Positions 32,816-44,229 of a stretch of DNA of 64,000 nucleotides are shown piece after piece. Position 1 is the first letter of the stretch, and each line of letters begins with the position of its first letter. This DNA comes from Vandiemenella viatica (Eukaryota; Arthropoda; Insecta; Orthoptera; Morabidae), in the NCBI GenBank assembly GCA_031002005.1, contig CM061920.1, forward strand, positions 107,691,447 to 107,755,446, given 5' to 3'. A program made the translations under genes and the position numbers. Below the pieces are notes generated by a model. It did no database searches, was not told where the DNA came from, and saw only the letters and a list, made by a program, of their open reading frames with translations.

Positions 32816-34610
32816 GATTATACCAGAACTCTGATAGTAGGTATACAATTGAGTAAAATAGAATCTGCTAACTACGTCAACAAGAAAAATTATTACGATG
32901 AAAGATTTTATCGCTCACAAGTATATAGTACAAACAACTTGCAACATCATATATATTATTTCTATAAGGTATTTTTTTTGTCACAAGCCTGTATCTTCCT
33001 TCATACTTAACCGAAATCAATGAATGAGGTGTCATTTTAAAGCTTATGGTCTCCCTTTGGTCAATCATATTTTAAGAATGAAGTTTTCGGAATTCGGCCC
33101 TTAAAGGGCGAAAATGTCAATTTCTAAAATGCTGTTTTCTGTGTTATGAGTCATATCTCCCTGGATACCTATCTGAATCGTTTAATGAAGTATCATTTTA
33201 AAGATTAAGATCTCCGCTTTAGTGACGTCATATATTAAGACAGAAATTTTTCGGAATTCAACCCTTAAAGGGCAAAAGTATCAATATTTTTGCAATTCGT
33301 TTTTGTGTCACGAGCATTTGTCTCCCTTAATATCTAACTGATATAGATAAATGAGGTATCATATTAAATAAGGTCTCCGCCATGGTAACATTATATTTTA
33401 AGAAAGGAATTTTTCGTAATTCGACCCTTAAGGGCAAAAATGTCAATTTTTCTAAAATGGTTTTTTGTATCTGAGCCATTTATCTCCCAGGATATCTAAC
33501 CAAAAGAATAAATGAGGTAGGATTATGAGGAGTATGTCTCAGCTCTGTGACATCATATTTTAAGAAAGAATTTTTGGAATTCAACCCTTAATGGGAAAAA
33601 GTATAAATTTTTCTATAACGCATTTTTGTGTCACGAGCGTTATCTCCCTTAATATCTAACCGATACAGATAAATGAGGTATCATATTAAAGAATAAGGTC
33701 TCCGCCGTGGTAACATTATATTTTAAGAAAGGAATTTTTCGTAATTCGACCCTTAAAGGCAAAAATGTCAATTTTTCTAAAATGCGTTTTTTGTATCTCG
33801 AGCCATTTATCTCCCTGGATATCTAACCAAAATCGATAAATGAAGTAGGAATATAAGGAGTAATGTATCAGCTTTGTGAAATCATATTTTAAGAAAGAAT
33901 GTTTTTGGAATTCAACCCTTAAAGGAAAAAAGTATAAATTTTTCTATAACCGATTTTTGTGTCACGAGCGATTTATCTCCCTTGATATCTAACCGATATA
34001 GATAAATGAGGTATCATATTAAAGAATAAGGTCTCCGCCGTGGTAACATTATATTTTAAGAAAGGAATTTTTCGTAATTCGACCCATAAAAGGCAAAAAA
34101 GTCAATTTTTCTAAAATGCGTTTTTTGTGTCTCGAGCCACTTATCTCCCTTGATATCTATCCAAAATCGATAAATCAAGTACGATTGTGAGGAATAATGT
34201 CTCAGCTTTGCTGACATCATATTTTAAGAAAGAAGTGTTTGGAATTCAACTATTAAAGGGAAAAAGTATAAATTGTTCTACAACGTATTTTTGTGTCACG
34301 AGCCTTATATTTCCCTTGATATCTAATCGATATAGATAAATGACATATCGTATTAAAGACTAAGGTTTCCGCCGTGGTAACATTATATTCTAAGAAAGGA
34401 ATTTTTCGTAATTCGACCCATAAAGCGCAAAAATGTCAATATTTCTAAAATACGTTTTTTGTGTTTCGAGCCATTTATCTCCCTGGATTTCTAACCAAAA
34501 TCGATAAATGAAGTAGGAGTATGAAGAGTAATGACTGAACTTGGTGACATTATATTCAACCTCACTATTCATCGCATTTTATTCGCGAAATTTTCGCACG
34601 GGTCGTCTAG
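32816..34610 (+). mobile_element. Helitron 3' region with tandem array
   Basis: It ends with TTCGCGAAATTTTCGC, a short hairpin, then CGTCTAG followed by T. This is the Helitron 3' signature (hairpin close to a terminal CTRR, insertion between A and T). The last 60 bases and the internal 165-bp repeats match the bounded Helitron at 57976-61449. The 5' end and Rep region are missing here, so it is a truncated copy. Confidence 0.8.
32960..34440 (+). repeat. About 165-bp tandem array (9 units) inside Helitron
   Basis: The landmark GGAATTC.ACCCTTAAAGGG recurs near 33093, 33253, 33415, 33577, 33741, 33909, 34075, 34241 and 34408. From the second unit on, GGAATTCAAC and GTAATTCGAC versions alternate, giving a higher-order period near 332 bp. 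Units share CTCGAGCCATTTATCTCCC and AAATGAGGTATCAT. There is no open frame. Confidence 0.9.
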
Positions 34611-35136
34611 TTATTACATAATTCTTATAATTACTATTTTTTAAAAACTAGGAGTTGGAAGTGATTGTTGTTATTGATTATTTCGAATATTGATAAAGGT
34701 TTCAGTAAGCTATTTATTTGAGAATGGTTCCTGTTGTATTTCGGTATAACCACAGCTACATGACTGGTTGTCAAAAAGACGTCCCTCTCAGAGTTAAATT
34801 ACTGATTGAAATTTTTAATTTGCTTCTAATCAGCGATGTGACTTATTTGAGATACATGTATTTGAAATACAGATACAAGAGACGTATTTTCATCTTGTAT
34901 CTAAAAATACTTTTCTTAATCTTTATTTTTATACTTTTTCTAATGTCTGTCTTTGAATTTTGGAAATACTCAATACTATTTATGCATTTTTTTTTATGTT
35001 ACGGCATCATAAAGACAAAGACAACAACGGAACGCATTTGTAAAATTCATTAACCTACATCGAAGGACAACGTTGAATGTTCTAATTACTGTACCACCCG
35101 CCTGTCTTTTCACAGCGCCAATTTTTATCGTGCCAT
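34611..35136. other. Intergenic, nothing recognised
   Basis: A 111-codon plus-strand frame (34718-35053) is rich in Tyr, Ile, Leu and Phe with long hydrophobic runs. It has no family resemblance and AT-rich DNA makes such frames by chance. Confidence 0.4.
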
Positions 35137-35432
35137 CAGTGGCGAATCCAGGATTTTGATTTGGGTTGGGGGGGGGGGGGCTTGAGCAGATTTTGGTTTT
35201 GGGGGGAGGCTTGAGTGGATTTCGTTTGGGGAGGGAGCTAGAGCGGATTTCGTTTCGGGGGGGGGGACTTGAGTCTGGTAAAGGTATGCTTTATAGTCAT
35301 GCTGCCCTTAAACAATTAGTAGAGCTAAATAAAGTGTCCAAATATCAAAAATTTCCGATGTTGGGGGTGGTCCTAAATACTTTTGGGTGAGGGCCTTGAG
35401 CCCCCTAGCCCCCGTCACTGGATACGCCACTG
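35137..35432. mobile_element. G-rich hAT miniature, copy 1
   Basis: Termini CAGTGGCGAATCCAGG and TCACTGGATACGCCACTG are an imperfect inverted pair. Flanking octamers CGTGCCAT and CGTGTCCT match at 6 of 8. The body has repeated GGCTTGAG.GGATTT.GTTT units with G runs up to 13 and the phrase GAGCCCCCTAGCCCCC near the end. It is shared with 50204-50498 and 63097-63395. Confidence 0.85.
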
Positions 35433-35440
35433 CGTGTCCT

Positions 35441-36714
35441 ATTATGTTTGGTGTGACGAAGTCTAATAATTATTATTGAATCATAATCGAGGACGACGGT
35501 ATTGAAATGTAAGTAAATAAATAAAAGAATCATGTCAATTTTTATTTTATTTAAGCAGGCATACACCAGATTAGATTCCACTTCACAGGGAATGCGTCAT
35601 TGTTGGTTCCGTGTATGAGGGCTGCTCACGAAACTCCGATTTACTATATTAGTAGCTAAGTTTTGTAAATTTCTTTAAAATATTTAAATTGTCAACTAAA
35701 TTTTTAGGATTGTAGCTAGCGAGAAGAATTATTTATATTTACCTATAAAAATAAAAATTGGTTTCATTGTTGTAAGATAGTCTCTTTTCTTTACACAAGT
35801 TATATTGGTTTACAAATAGCTGAAAGTCTGGTAGTTAGTTTATTAAGAATACTATACTATAGATAAACGCTGTTGGATAATTTATTTAAAAACTTTAATT
35901 TCTGATATATGGTAGATGAACAAACAAGTTTCAAAATAATAAAAAATATTTTATTTTTAAAAATTATTCCGAAAATACGTATATTGTAACTTGTATTATA
36001 CTTTCTAAAGTATCTTGTATCTGAAATCTCAAATCCTTTACTTAAAAGTATCTTATATTTTGTATTCAAGATCCTTTTTATGAGAAATTTTGTACATCTC
36101 AGCTTCTAATATGCCCGTTAATCCTACCTCTACACAGGAAACCCATTCCTTCCAGCAATGCACAATGAACAGCGAACAACATTCGCGTACAGCCGCCAGC
36201 TCGCTCGATAATCGAAACACAAACTACCAATGTTGGTGAATGCTAATTGCAAAGGGACTGTACCGTGATGTTTGTCAACGTGCTCCGTGAAGCATGATAT
36301 CGGGTGAGATCTACTGTATCGTACAAAGAAATTCTTAACGTATTTAGTACAAATCCAGGAGTGACATTAATCAGAATTGTGTGAACACGTTCGTGAGTTT
36401 AGACAAAAATTTATTCGATCGGTTTTATAGTTTTCAGTTTTATATAATATAAATGATCTGAATACGAGGGTTAGGAAGAAACACCAAAGAAACGATAAAA
36501 TCTTTCCTACTTGTATGCGTTAACCACAAAAGAAGCGTTCAGAAACGAAATAATCAGCCACAATAGTGTAGTGACGATTTAAATATTATGAAGAAAGTAA
36601 TCACAGATGTGAGATCTGGAAATTTTTTTTACACCAAGTTCTTTTACCGTAGTCATAAGGATCTAACCGTAATACATTTCACTTTGTAGTCTCGTAAAAT
36701 TATAAAATTATTTT
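35441..36714. other. Intergenic, nothing recognised
   Basis: AT-rich DNA. No gene, terminus or repeat identified. Confidence 0.5.
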
Positions 36715-36955
36715 GGGCCCTCAGACCAGATGGGTGACCCTTTTTTAGCTCCACCAAGTCTGGTCCCCTTTGAAGAGTTGGTAGAGCCAAAAAAAAAGGT
36801 CACCCTTTGCCCTGAAGGCCTATGGGCCTTCTGAGCTGCGCTCGAGGGCCCCCTGAGGTGGCGCTCGGGGGCCCCGTAAGATGCGCTCTGGGTCCCTTTG
36901 AGCGTGGGGTCCCCGGTGTACTGCACCGCCTAGCCCTATAGTACCTACGCCACTG
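36715..36955. mobile_element. hAT-type element end
   Basis: On the minus strand it starts CAGTGGCGTAGGTACTATAG, a typical hAT terminus, followed by GGGCCCC-rich sequence. The opposite terminus is not visible, so it is a fragment or has a decayed end. Confidence 0.5.
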
Positions 36956-37067
36956 AACCTACTATACATGGATGTTAACTTTTACGCCGAGAAAAATTAG
37001 GAATTAGGTAACAATATGTACAAAACAGCGTATGTGCAACTTTAGTTTTTCTCAACTACGTTCGATT

Positions 37068-37204
37068 CAGGGCCGCATTTAGGCTCTGTGGGCCCCTAGG
37101 CTATACATGTGGTGCGGGCCCCCTGTCGGCAGTGGCTGGATTCTTAAATTTCGAAATATTCGAAAGGCTACAGCCTATGTAGCCTATGCTTAAATGCGGC
37201 CCTG
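37068..37204. mobile_element. hAT miniature, 137 bp
   Basis: The ends CAGGGCCGCATTTAGGC and GCTTAAATGCGGCCCTG are inverted repeats. A perfect 8-bp duplication GTTCGATT flanks it (37060-37067 and 37205-37212). It is non-coding. Confidence 0.93.
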
Positions 37205-37212
37205 GTTCGATT

Positions 37213-38009
37213 AACTTAGCAAGAAAGGTAATTCTTAATCACTCGGGTAAGGAAAGTGGGAACAGAAACAAGGTTCCTTGTAAAATAGTGAGAAGGTTAC
37301 AGAGACGATGAGTTAAGAGGCTGCCATAGTGCTCTTAGAGAGGATCATAGGTCAACCCGTTCACTTAGGAACTGTAATACGAGTATAACGAAATTACCTA
37401 GAAGGACAATATCAAAAATTAATTAATTCTATTTTTAGTTTTACGTTTAAAATTCACAATATGCAGGGGAGAGAATGGAGGTTTATTAAATAACTAGAAG
37501 TATCGTGACGTTATCCTCGTGGAATTTGTGACCGGTGTATTTTATTCACAAATAAAATATCAAAGAAATGTTGATTGGGCAGGAAAAAGCAAGGAAGGCC
37601 AAATTTTTTTCCTATTTCTTGGATCTCCCACTTTCCACCCGATGTTAGGTTATATTTTAATGTTTTATACACACTTCTGCGCAACATTTGTTTTAATCAC
37701 CTCTTCAAACTGACATTAATTCGGAAGATTTTATGGTTGTAGATAACCCGCTGGTAGCCTTCAGAATTGTTCACAAAGCTTCTCTGTAAGTAATGGTTGA
37801 GATGATAATGCTTGGCGCGTGTACCAAAAGATTGCTTTATCAGTGTGGGTATAAACTATGATATATATATTCCCTAATTAAATCGCAAAGCCAATCGATA
37901 AAGCTAGTACGATTTAAACAAACCATTACGGTTTCCTCGGCTGTGTGTTTTTACGATGATTTCCAAAGCACCTTATTATTACGTACTTTTTTGTTTTTTG
38001 TTTATTTTG
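37213..38009. other. Intergenic, nothing recognised
   Basis: No recognisable gene. A 64-codon frame at 37519-37713 has no domain. Confidence 0.5.
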
Positions 38010-38236
38010 AAATGGCATTCGGCCGTGCAGCCATTCAGCCAGCAACTGATTTTTCTTTTATTCGTCAAGTGTGTATATAGATTATTCTCGTGTTATTATT
38101 GATGATAACCAGTGACAGGACAACACAGGACGGACACAACACTTAATTAAAACCACCCATGCCCTTGGCCGGACTCGAACCGGCGACCTCTGCGACGCGA
38201 AGCCAGCTCGCTAGCCCCGCGCTACCGAGGCCGGCA
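38010..38236 (-). repeat. SINE family D, tRNA-derived
   Basis: On minus: GGCCTCGGTAGCGCGGGGCTA as A-box region and GCCGGTTCGAGTCCGGCC as B-box arm, a well-preserved tRNA-like head. A body with GTTGTCCTGTCACTGG, GTTATCATC and a tail ending near GGCCGAATGCCATTTC follow. The head's closing stem is not complementary, so it is a SINE and not a tRNA gene. Confidence 0.75.
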
Positions 38237-38320
38237 AATAAGAACTACTTGGATTTGAACTCGGAACCGCTCGCTCAGCAACCCAGAACGCTAACCATAG
38301 GACCACTGCAAGCTCTATTA
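38237..38320 (-). repeat. tRNA-like head adjoining SINE D
   Basis: On minus: CAGTGGTCCTATGGTTAGCG (A box) and CGAGTTCAAATCC (B box). It directly abuts SINE D in the same orientation, as a dimer or a second SINE's head. A full cloverleaf is not evident. Confidence 0.5.
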
Positions 38321-38879
38321 CGTACTTAAACTATTAATGTGCTGCAGTTTACTAAGCATTCATATACTGTTTCTTTTGGTGTTTTCTTAGGCGGTTACTT
38401 AACCTATCGGGGTAAACAGTGTACTATCACTATATATGCTGAAATTTTTTGCACAGACATACAAAAAGTATGTTACTTATTAGAATAAAAGTATCCTGTT
38501 TGTTATCCGATGACATAAGTTATCAGTGTGGGCGGTTTCGTTAAAAACCGACTGTTAGTTTTTGCATGATAAGTGGGAATAAAAAAAAAATAAAAAAATC
38601 CAAATTTACAGTTTTTGCATATTTTTATTATCAGTAGTGTACATTACGAAATATATTTCATGCACTAACACAATATTTTACGATATTATCTTTTGGTGTG
38701 GACATAGCTTTGTGTAAGTTTAGAAGCAATTTCTATGCTGTAAAGATCTTTCCACCAATACAACCGCTTCACCTCCAGAAATGTTTCCGAAATATTGACG
38801 AGCCTTTCCATAAGAAGAAGAAATATTTGGTAATACTGTGGAGTATTTATACCCCACAGTCTGGTTTCAGATACAGCAG
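38321..38879. other. Intergenic, nothing recognised
   Basis: AT-rich, with an A-rich tract near 38580-38600. No gene seen. Confidence 0.5.
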
Positions 38880-38990
38880 CACCAACTGTGGTGGGTGAGC
38901 GGTAACGCTCTGGCCTCACATTCGGGAGGACGTGGGTTCGAATCTCCATTCCACCATCCAGATTTGTCAGTTCCTGGAGCTATTTGGGGG
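38880..38990 (+). repeat. SINE A head
   Basis: GTGGTGGGTGAGCGGTAACG, then CATTCGGGAGGACG and GGGTTCGAATCTCC are the A and B boxes of the SINE A head. The copy is truncated shortly after CATCCAGATTTG. Confidence 0.8.
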
Positions 38991-39047
38991 AGGGGAAGCA
39001 AAAGTGTTGCCATATGTCAGCGATTCGTGTAACTTTTCTATGATATT

Positions 39048-39195
39048 TTGTTTGCGAAATGTGTAGTTTATCGGGCGGAAATTGGTGACGGTCCCAGTAT
39101 TCGCTTAAGTGACTGCGTAAAACTGCCATGAAACCTAGATCAGGACGGGTGTTACGCAGGACTCGAACTTAACGCATGCAGCCACACATATTAGC
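39048..39195 (-). repeat. SINE family C copy
   Basis: It shares GCGAAATGTGTAGTTTATCG, GGTGACGGTCC, CAGGACGGG and GGACTCGAACTTAACGCATG with the copies at 32070 and 42375. The reverse-strand B box is best preserved in this copy. Confidence 0.65.
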
Positions 39196-39680
39196 AATCA
39201 GGTTGTAAAACTACTCTGTTTTGCATACGGTCTATGCACATATGGGAGTGACTCGGTGGAGAGTTTCTTAATCTTGTTTTTTGCAAGATATCTTCCAAAA
39301 TATCGAATATTAAAATTTCGTACCATAACAGGTGTACTGACGTGGGTGGCTAATATACCAACTTCCACGAGAAATTTAAGTAGGATCCGGCTTACCTAGC
39401 GTGAATAGTGTAGGTAAGTGTACCGTATATGTGGCTGACTGCGGTGACGCGTCTGTTCGAGGTAACGCGTTTTTTGTTTTGTGTGCTGAAGAGATGAAAG
39501 CAAGGAGAAGGTGAAACCTGGCGCCGGCCAAACTTATCGCCCCGACCGACAGATGAGTCAACGATGTCGTACATCCTCTCTCAATACAGAATGTGGAAGT
39601 ATGGGATTTCTTTCTTACACATATTGGTGATTAAGAACTGTGCACCTTTCCTATCCTGCTGACGAAGCTCAAATATTGAA
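39196..39680. other. Intergenic, nothing recognised
   Basis: Two overlapping 60-codon minus-strand frames at 39376-39574 have no recognisable content. Confidence 0.45.
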
Positions 39681-39765
39681 AATTTACTGTCCAAGGAGGT
39701 TCGAACCGCCACTCCTGTGTCGATCGTCGTCGTAGCGTCTTAATCATCTCACCCACGAAGCGATT
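39681..39765 (-). repeat. tRNA-like sequence
   Basis: On minus: CGTGGGTGAGATGATTAAGA (A-box-like) and GGCGGTTCGAACCTCC (B box). Spacing is longer than in a normal tRNA and the ends do not pair, so it is probably a SINE head. Confidence 0.5.
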
Positions 39766-40784
39766 GTCAGAAATATAAAGAATCTAGTTTAGTGTATGAA
39801 CGCAACTGACGACTTCTACAGCTACTAGGTAGAGATTTTTAATTAGTTGCTATTACTTACGGTTGATTGAATATTTGTTTGATGAAAATTGTCAATAGCT
39901 GAAGACTGGATTAACGATATATTAAGTACAGTGGTGGAAATCAGCAAGCTGGATGCTTAGATAATTACAATTTTTAGTTGTTTTCTATGCTGTGAAAGTT
40001 CTACAACACTTCACTAAGAGTAATGAGGCGCTGTTACATCAGAAACGTTAAGTATTGGAACATGATGTTTAAATCATCATAGTAACTAGTATGGTGTGGT
40101 TTTTCAAGTTTACAGGATTTTTATTCCAGTAATCATGTTCTACATGGTAAAATAATAATTTCGTGTGGTTTTAATGACTCAGTGACGAAGTTTTGTAAAA
40201 GCCCCTGTTGTAAATTCACAGCGTCACAGAATGCTACATTATCCACTTAACTTTGAGGTTGCATTGCGATTCATTTAAGAACTGACGTTTCCACAAATCT
40301 AGTACAAACGAGTCACACACTTGTATTTTGTTGCCGCTTAAGAATTACGAACTTGGAATGTTTCATGTTAGATCTGTTTTAAGGTAGCATACAGAGCGAA
40401 AGTTTAGTCGTAAATTTGGAAGTTCGTCATAGACGTCTGCATTTAACTTCATGCAATATTAATTCTAATCTCTAATACTGTGGTCAGAGCGTTCAGAAAT
40501 CATTCTTGTCCTACAATTCCTACATAAATGGAATTAATTTAAATTTAATATGTGTGACCTACATTAACTGGATTTTTAAAAATTGCTTCTAGCCTTTATG
40601 ATTTTCTGTTGTAATGTTTCTTCTTTATAATAGCGAAAATACGGAAAAACAAAACAGAAAACGTAACACTCAACTAAAAAACACACGTCCTAAGCAGCAC
40701 TCGAAATGACGATCTTTCCACAGGAAGGCTATGCTGGGTTATGTTTTCTATTTCCCACTTGAGTGAGTGTTAACTTTCAGGCCC
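39766..40784. other. Intergenic, nothing recognised
   Basis: No open frame or repeat that I can name. Confidence 0.5.
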
Positions 40785-40985
40785 GGTTTGCGGGAGGATG
40801 CCGGTTCTAATCCTTGTCCAGCTATCCATATTTCCGGTTTCCACGGTTTCCCAAAATTATTCCAGGTGAATGCGGGGACGGTTCTTTCAAAAGACCCTGA
40901 TTGAATTCCTTCCCGATTCTTCTGCCTAGCCCTCTCTCGCCTTCGACGACCTCCATGAGACGTAAAGCCCTAAGGAAATAAACTT
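40785..40985 (+). repeat. SINE A copy
   Basis: A truncated head (CGGGAGGATGCCGGTTCTAATCC, B box decayed), then body and 3' end with CCAGGTGAATGCGGGGACGG, ATTCCTTCCCG and GAGACGTAAAGCCC. Confidence 0.8.
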
Positions 40986-41680
40986 CGCACTGACAGCGGT
41001 TATAGGCAAAGCTTATTCACAAAGGGCAGTTAGCAACCGGCAACATAAAATGTTCCACTGGTTTATATGTCATCAACAGATAACATATCTTGAGATCGGT
41101 AGAAGTAGAACTTGTTTATGCTAGCAGCTGAGTTGAGCAAGATACGTTGATGTTTGTCCCATTAAGAACTGTGGCCTCATTAAAAAGTCACACAAACAAT
41201 AAACAAGACAATACCTGAAGTTCTAAGAACGACAGTTTAAGCATTGGGTTTTGCAACGGGAGAGACAGCTTGGTTTGAAATCGTTCGATGCACTTTACTT
41301 TAATGTAAACATCAGTGTCAGATGGAGAATAGTAACGCCACACAACCTGGGCAAAGCATGGCAAAACTATATACCCGCACAACAGCCACCAATATACTGA
41401 AAAGTTCAGAAAGACATCAGGTGAACGACACGTTTTTATTTGGTTCAATAGACTCAAATCAAGAAATAGCTTTCTGAGAAGTGTCGATATTTAACCATCA
41501 GTACGCTATCCATCCTTACAAGCTCTCTCCCTTGGAACAATCCTGACTGGAAAACGTTTAATGGCTTGCGAACTGCTATTTACGTCCAAAGGGGTTTGAA
41601 GGGTCCAGAAAATTCCTTGAGTAAGTGAAGCGTAATCCAAAAAATGGATAATCTTTTTGAAGGTCCAAAAATGTACAATG
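40986..41680. other. Intergenic, nothing recognised
   Basis: An 89-codon minus-strand frame at 41188-41457 has no recognised family. I see no other structure. Confidence 0.45.
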
Positions 41681-42010
41681 ATATTTAATCACAATGATAT
41701 TCAAACGTTGTTCTCTACCCTCAATGTGTGAAGGTTATCAAATTTATATATAGATCAATAATGCAACATTAACCAAAGAAAAGCAGTAATTTTCGACCCT
41801 AATTTTACCAGATAAACAACATCACAGAAGGCACTGTCAAATAATATTTAATCACAATGATATTCAAACGTTGTTCTCTGCCGTCAATGTGTGAAGGTTA
41901 TCAGATTTCTATACAGACGAGTAAGGCAACATTAGCTAAAAAAATCAATAATTTTCGATCCTTTTGAAATTTATCAGGTAAACATCAACACAGAAGGCAC
42001 TGAACCAGTT
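41681..42010 (+). repeat. Two-copy tandem duplication, about 163-bp unit
   Basis: ATATTTAATCACAATGATAT starts both units (41681 and 41844). They share GTTGTTCTCT.CC.TCAATG, TGTGAAGGTTATCA, AATTTTCGA and CACAGAAGGCACTG, at roughly 85 percent identity. Non-coding. Confidence 0.85.
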
Positions 42011-42084
42011 CGGTACAATCATAAAAAGTGCACGTTCGACAAGAAAAACTGCTAATACTAGTAAGGTAAGTTTAAATAAAGGTT

Positions 42085-42198
42085 ACAAGGCTGTAAGGGG
42101 TATGAAGAAATGAAGAGGTTAGCACAGGATAGGAAAGGATGGAGGATTGCATCAAACCAGTCAAAAGACTGACGACAGCAAAAAAAAAAAAAAAAAAA
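42085..42198 (+). mobile_element. RTE-like LINE 3' end with A tail
   Basis: The frame YEEMKRLAQDRKGWRIASNQ ends SKD, stop, then CGACAGC and an A18 tail. This is the typical C-terminus and tail of arthropod RTE-type elements. It is heavily 5'-truncated. Confidence 0.82.
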
Positions 42199-42374
42199 GT
42201 TAAAATTCTGAATTTTGGAATCTAATACCATTCCAGTGAATTGCAGAAAGTGTTGTTCCGGACTAACTTATGATAAACAGTTCGGCTCGCCTTGAAGGAC
42301 TTTTATTACTGTGTCTACCGTCTCTGTCCGAGGACTTATGCGGATGTGTCGCCATCTGTCTGCGAAGCGTAAAA

Positions 42375-42555
42375 CTTACGGTGTGTGCAATACGTAGTTT
42401 ATGAGGCAGAAATTGGGGACCGTCGTAGTACTCACCTAGGTGGTTGCGAAAACCGCCTAACAGACATCAGGACGGGCGGTAGCTAGAACCTTTCCCCAAT
42501 ATTCCCCTGCGGTCCATAGTGGTGGCACTTTAATGCCTTCAGTCACACTGGCGGA
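42375..42555 (-). repeat. SINE family C copy, degenerate
   Basis: It matches the other C copies at GTAGTTTATGAGGC, GGGGACCGTC, GAAAACCGCCTAAC and ATCAGGACGGGCGG. About 25 bases are inserted relative to 39048. Confidence 0.6.
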
Positions 42556-43431
42556 TATTGCATATACTGAAAATGCAAAAAAAAAAAAAGAGTTTAGGTA
42601 TAAGCAGAATAAGGATCTAACAAGTGAAAATGTGTCTGTTGGATGAGAATGGGGATGGAGAACAGGATTCTCGAAACCTCGCAGGATTGTGGCATTTTTT
42701 TATTAATACATTAAACCTAAAACCTTTAACTTCATTGGTTTCAAAGAACAATAAAAAAAGGTAAGGAAATAGCATTATAACGTACGAAAGGAGGAAAGAG
42801 CATAGCGAAAGAATGTTAAGCTACCGGAAAGCAAGAATAGAAGCAAGCCGATGGATGTAAAAGGTTAATTGTCGTGGTCTCTGGATGGTTAAAATAAAGA
42901 TAAGAGGAACAGACAAATTCTCTAGAATGAAGTTTTTCTCGGCTTTGAGAATTAATATAATGTTCTCCAGTGACTAACTGAGTGCACAAGGTGTTTAAAC
43001 AAGATAGTTTGGTGATCGAATTCTCTGTCGCCATCTTCTGGCGATGTCACATATTCTTGTTGTATTATTTTAAAATGATTTGTAGTACGATGGACTCAAT
43101 TTTCACGAAAGTCAGCTAACTAGAATTCATTATTTGGTTCTTAATGCTCTCAGAGGCAGCGACAGTTTTCAGCCACACTGTGCTTATATCTCCAGACACT
43201 CTGACGTCAATCGTGGACACACGAGGTAAGCAAATACGATTGTCGGTAGTGAACACAAACGACCGACGAAGATTATGTCACTGGGTCAGAGCCCCCGGCT
43301 GGCATTTCGGTAGATGTCTGGTATGTGTGTCAATAGAAGCTGAAGCTATAATGAACAAAACGTGTTAATATTATTTATTTATTTGTTGTGTGGCTTAATA
43401 ACTAATGTAATACATATAAATTTCTACAATA
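42556..43431. other. Intergenic, nothing recognised
   Basis: No gene recognised. A 74-codon frame at 43144-43368 has no domain. Confidence 0.5.
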
Positions 43432-44229
43432 CAGTAGAACTCCAATTATCCTGACTCCGACTATCCGAATCGCTTTTTTTTTTTCTTTTTAAGACGTGCG
43501 TGGAACATGTTAGAAGGCATACCAACTGAAGAAGAGAAGAAAACGGAGAAAAGGGGAAAAGAAGCTCAAGAAAAGGAAACGGAAGAGACAGGTGGAGACG
43601 GGGATGACGTGTCACTTGCAGAATTCACAAACATTCTTTAGAAAATTCCTGAATGTTCAGAAATTATTGCTGAAGATATAGGAGAGTGGTTTGTGTGCCA
43701 TTCAGACCCTGGATATGAAATTCTAAATGATGATGAATTTATTGAAAGTGTGAGAGAAAAATGTGTCGAGGAAGAAGACGACCTTAATGTCGAAGTTGAA
43801 CCATCAGCTAGTCAAGCATTTGCCGGCCTTGAAACTGCGTTGAAGTGGATGGAGCGTCAGCACATGCACCTTCTCACTGGATGCGCGACTTGGCTGCCCG
43901 AAAACGGATGAATACAGTCAGACTTCTTACTTTGTCTGAGATGTTCAGCAAGCAATGACTTTTACTTTACAGTACTAATGTACAGCACTTATAAGCATTC
44001 TTAACACATAAAAGTGTTGCCTTTTCATTTAATTAACTAAAAGCTGTAAGAACTGAGACTTTTCCGGCGTATGCTTGAATTTCTAACCAAAAGCTCTTTT
44101 TCTTCAAAAATAGTTTTTTTCTCCCATTTTCAGCACACATACAGTAACTAATAAAAAACAGACTCTATATTGGAAAAATCCAGTTATCGGAATGGGGTCC
44201 GGATGATTCGGATAGTTGGAATTCTACTG
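43432..44229 (+). mobile_element. Tigger/pogo-like element, internally deleted
   Basis: Inverted ends CAGTAGAACTCCAATTATCC and, inverted, CAGTAGAATTCCAACTATCC are flanked by TA on both sides (43430-43431 and 44230-44231), as expected for Tc1/mariner-pogo elements. At 798 bases it holds only the C-terminal part of a transposase. Confidence 0.88.
43507..43911 (+). pseudogene. Tigger/JRK-like transposase, C-terminal remnant
   Basis: An acidic stretch (TEEEKKTEKRGKEAQEKE), one in-frame TAA, then DIGEWFVCHSDPGYEILNDD, VREKCVEEEDD and SQAFAGLETALKWMERQ. This matches the C-terminal region of Tigger/pogo transposases (W...D...GYQ.LTD.E.V..V..., A..AL..LE..L.W.E.Q). The helix-turn-helix and DDE catalytic domains are absent. 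Confidence 0.75.

Noticed and set aside
32960..34440. CRISPR-like periodic repeats
   Set aside because: The units are contiguous 165-bp tandem repeats with no unique spacers, in a eukaryotic genome and inside a Helitron.
34718..35053. 111-codon hydrophobic ORF as a membrane protein
   Set aside because: Low-complexity Ile/Phe/Leu/Tyr runs of the kind AT-rich DNA produces; no family resemblance.
36708..36926. 72-codon minus-strand ORF
   Set aside because: It lies in the GC-rich interior of a hAT-type end and has no protein-like conservation.
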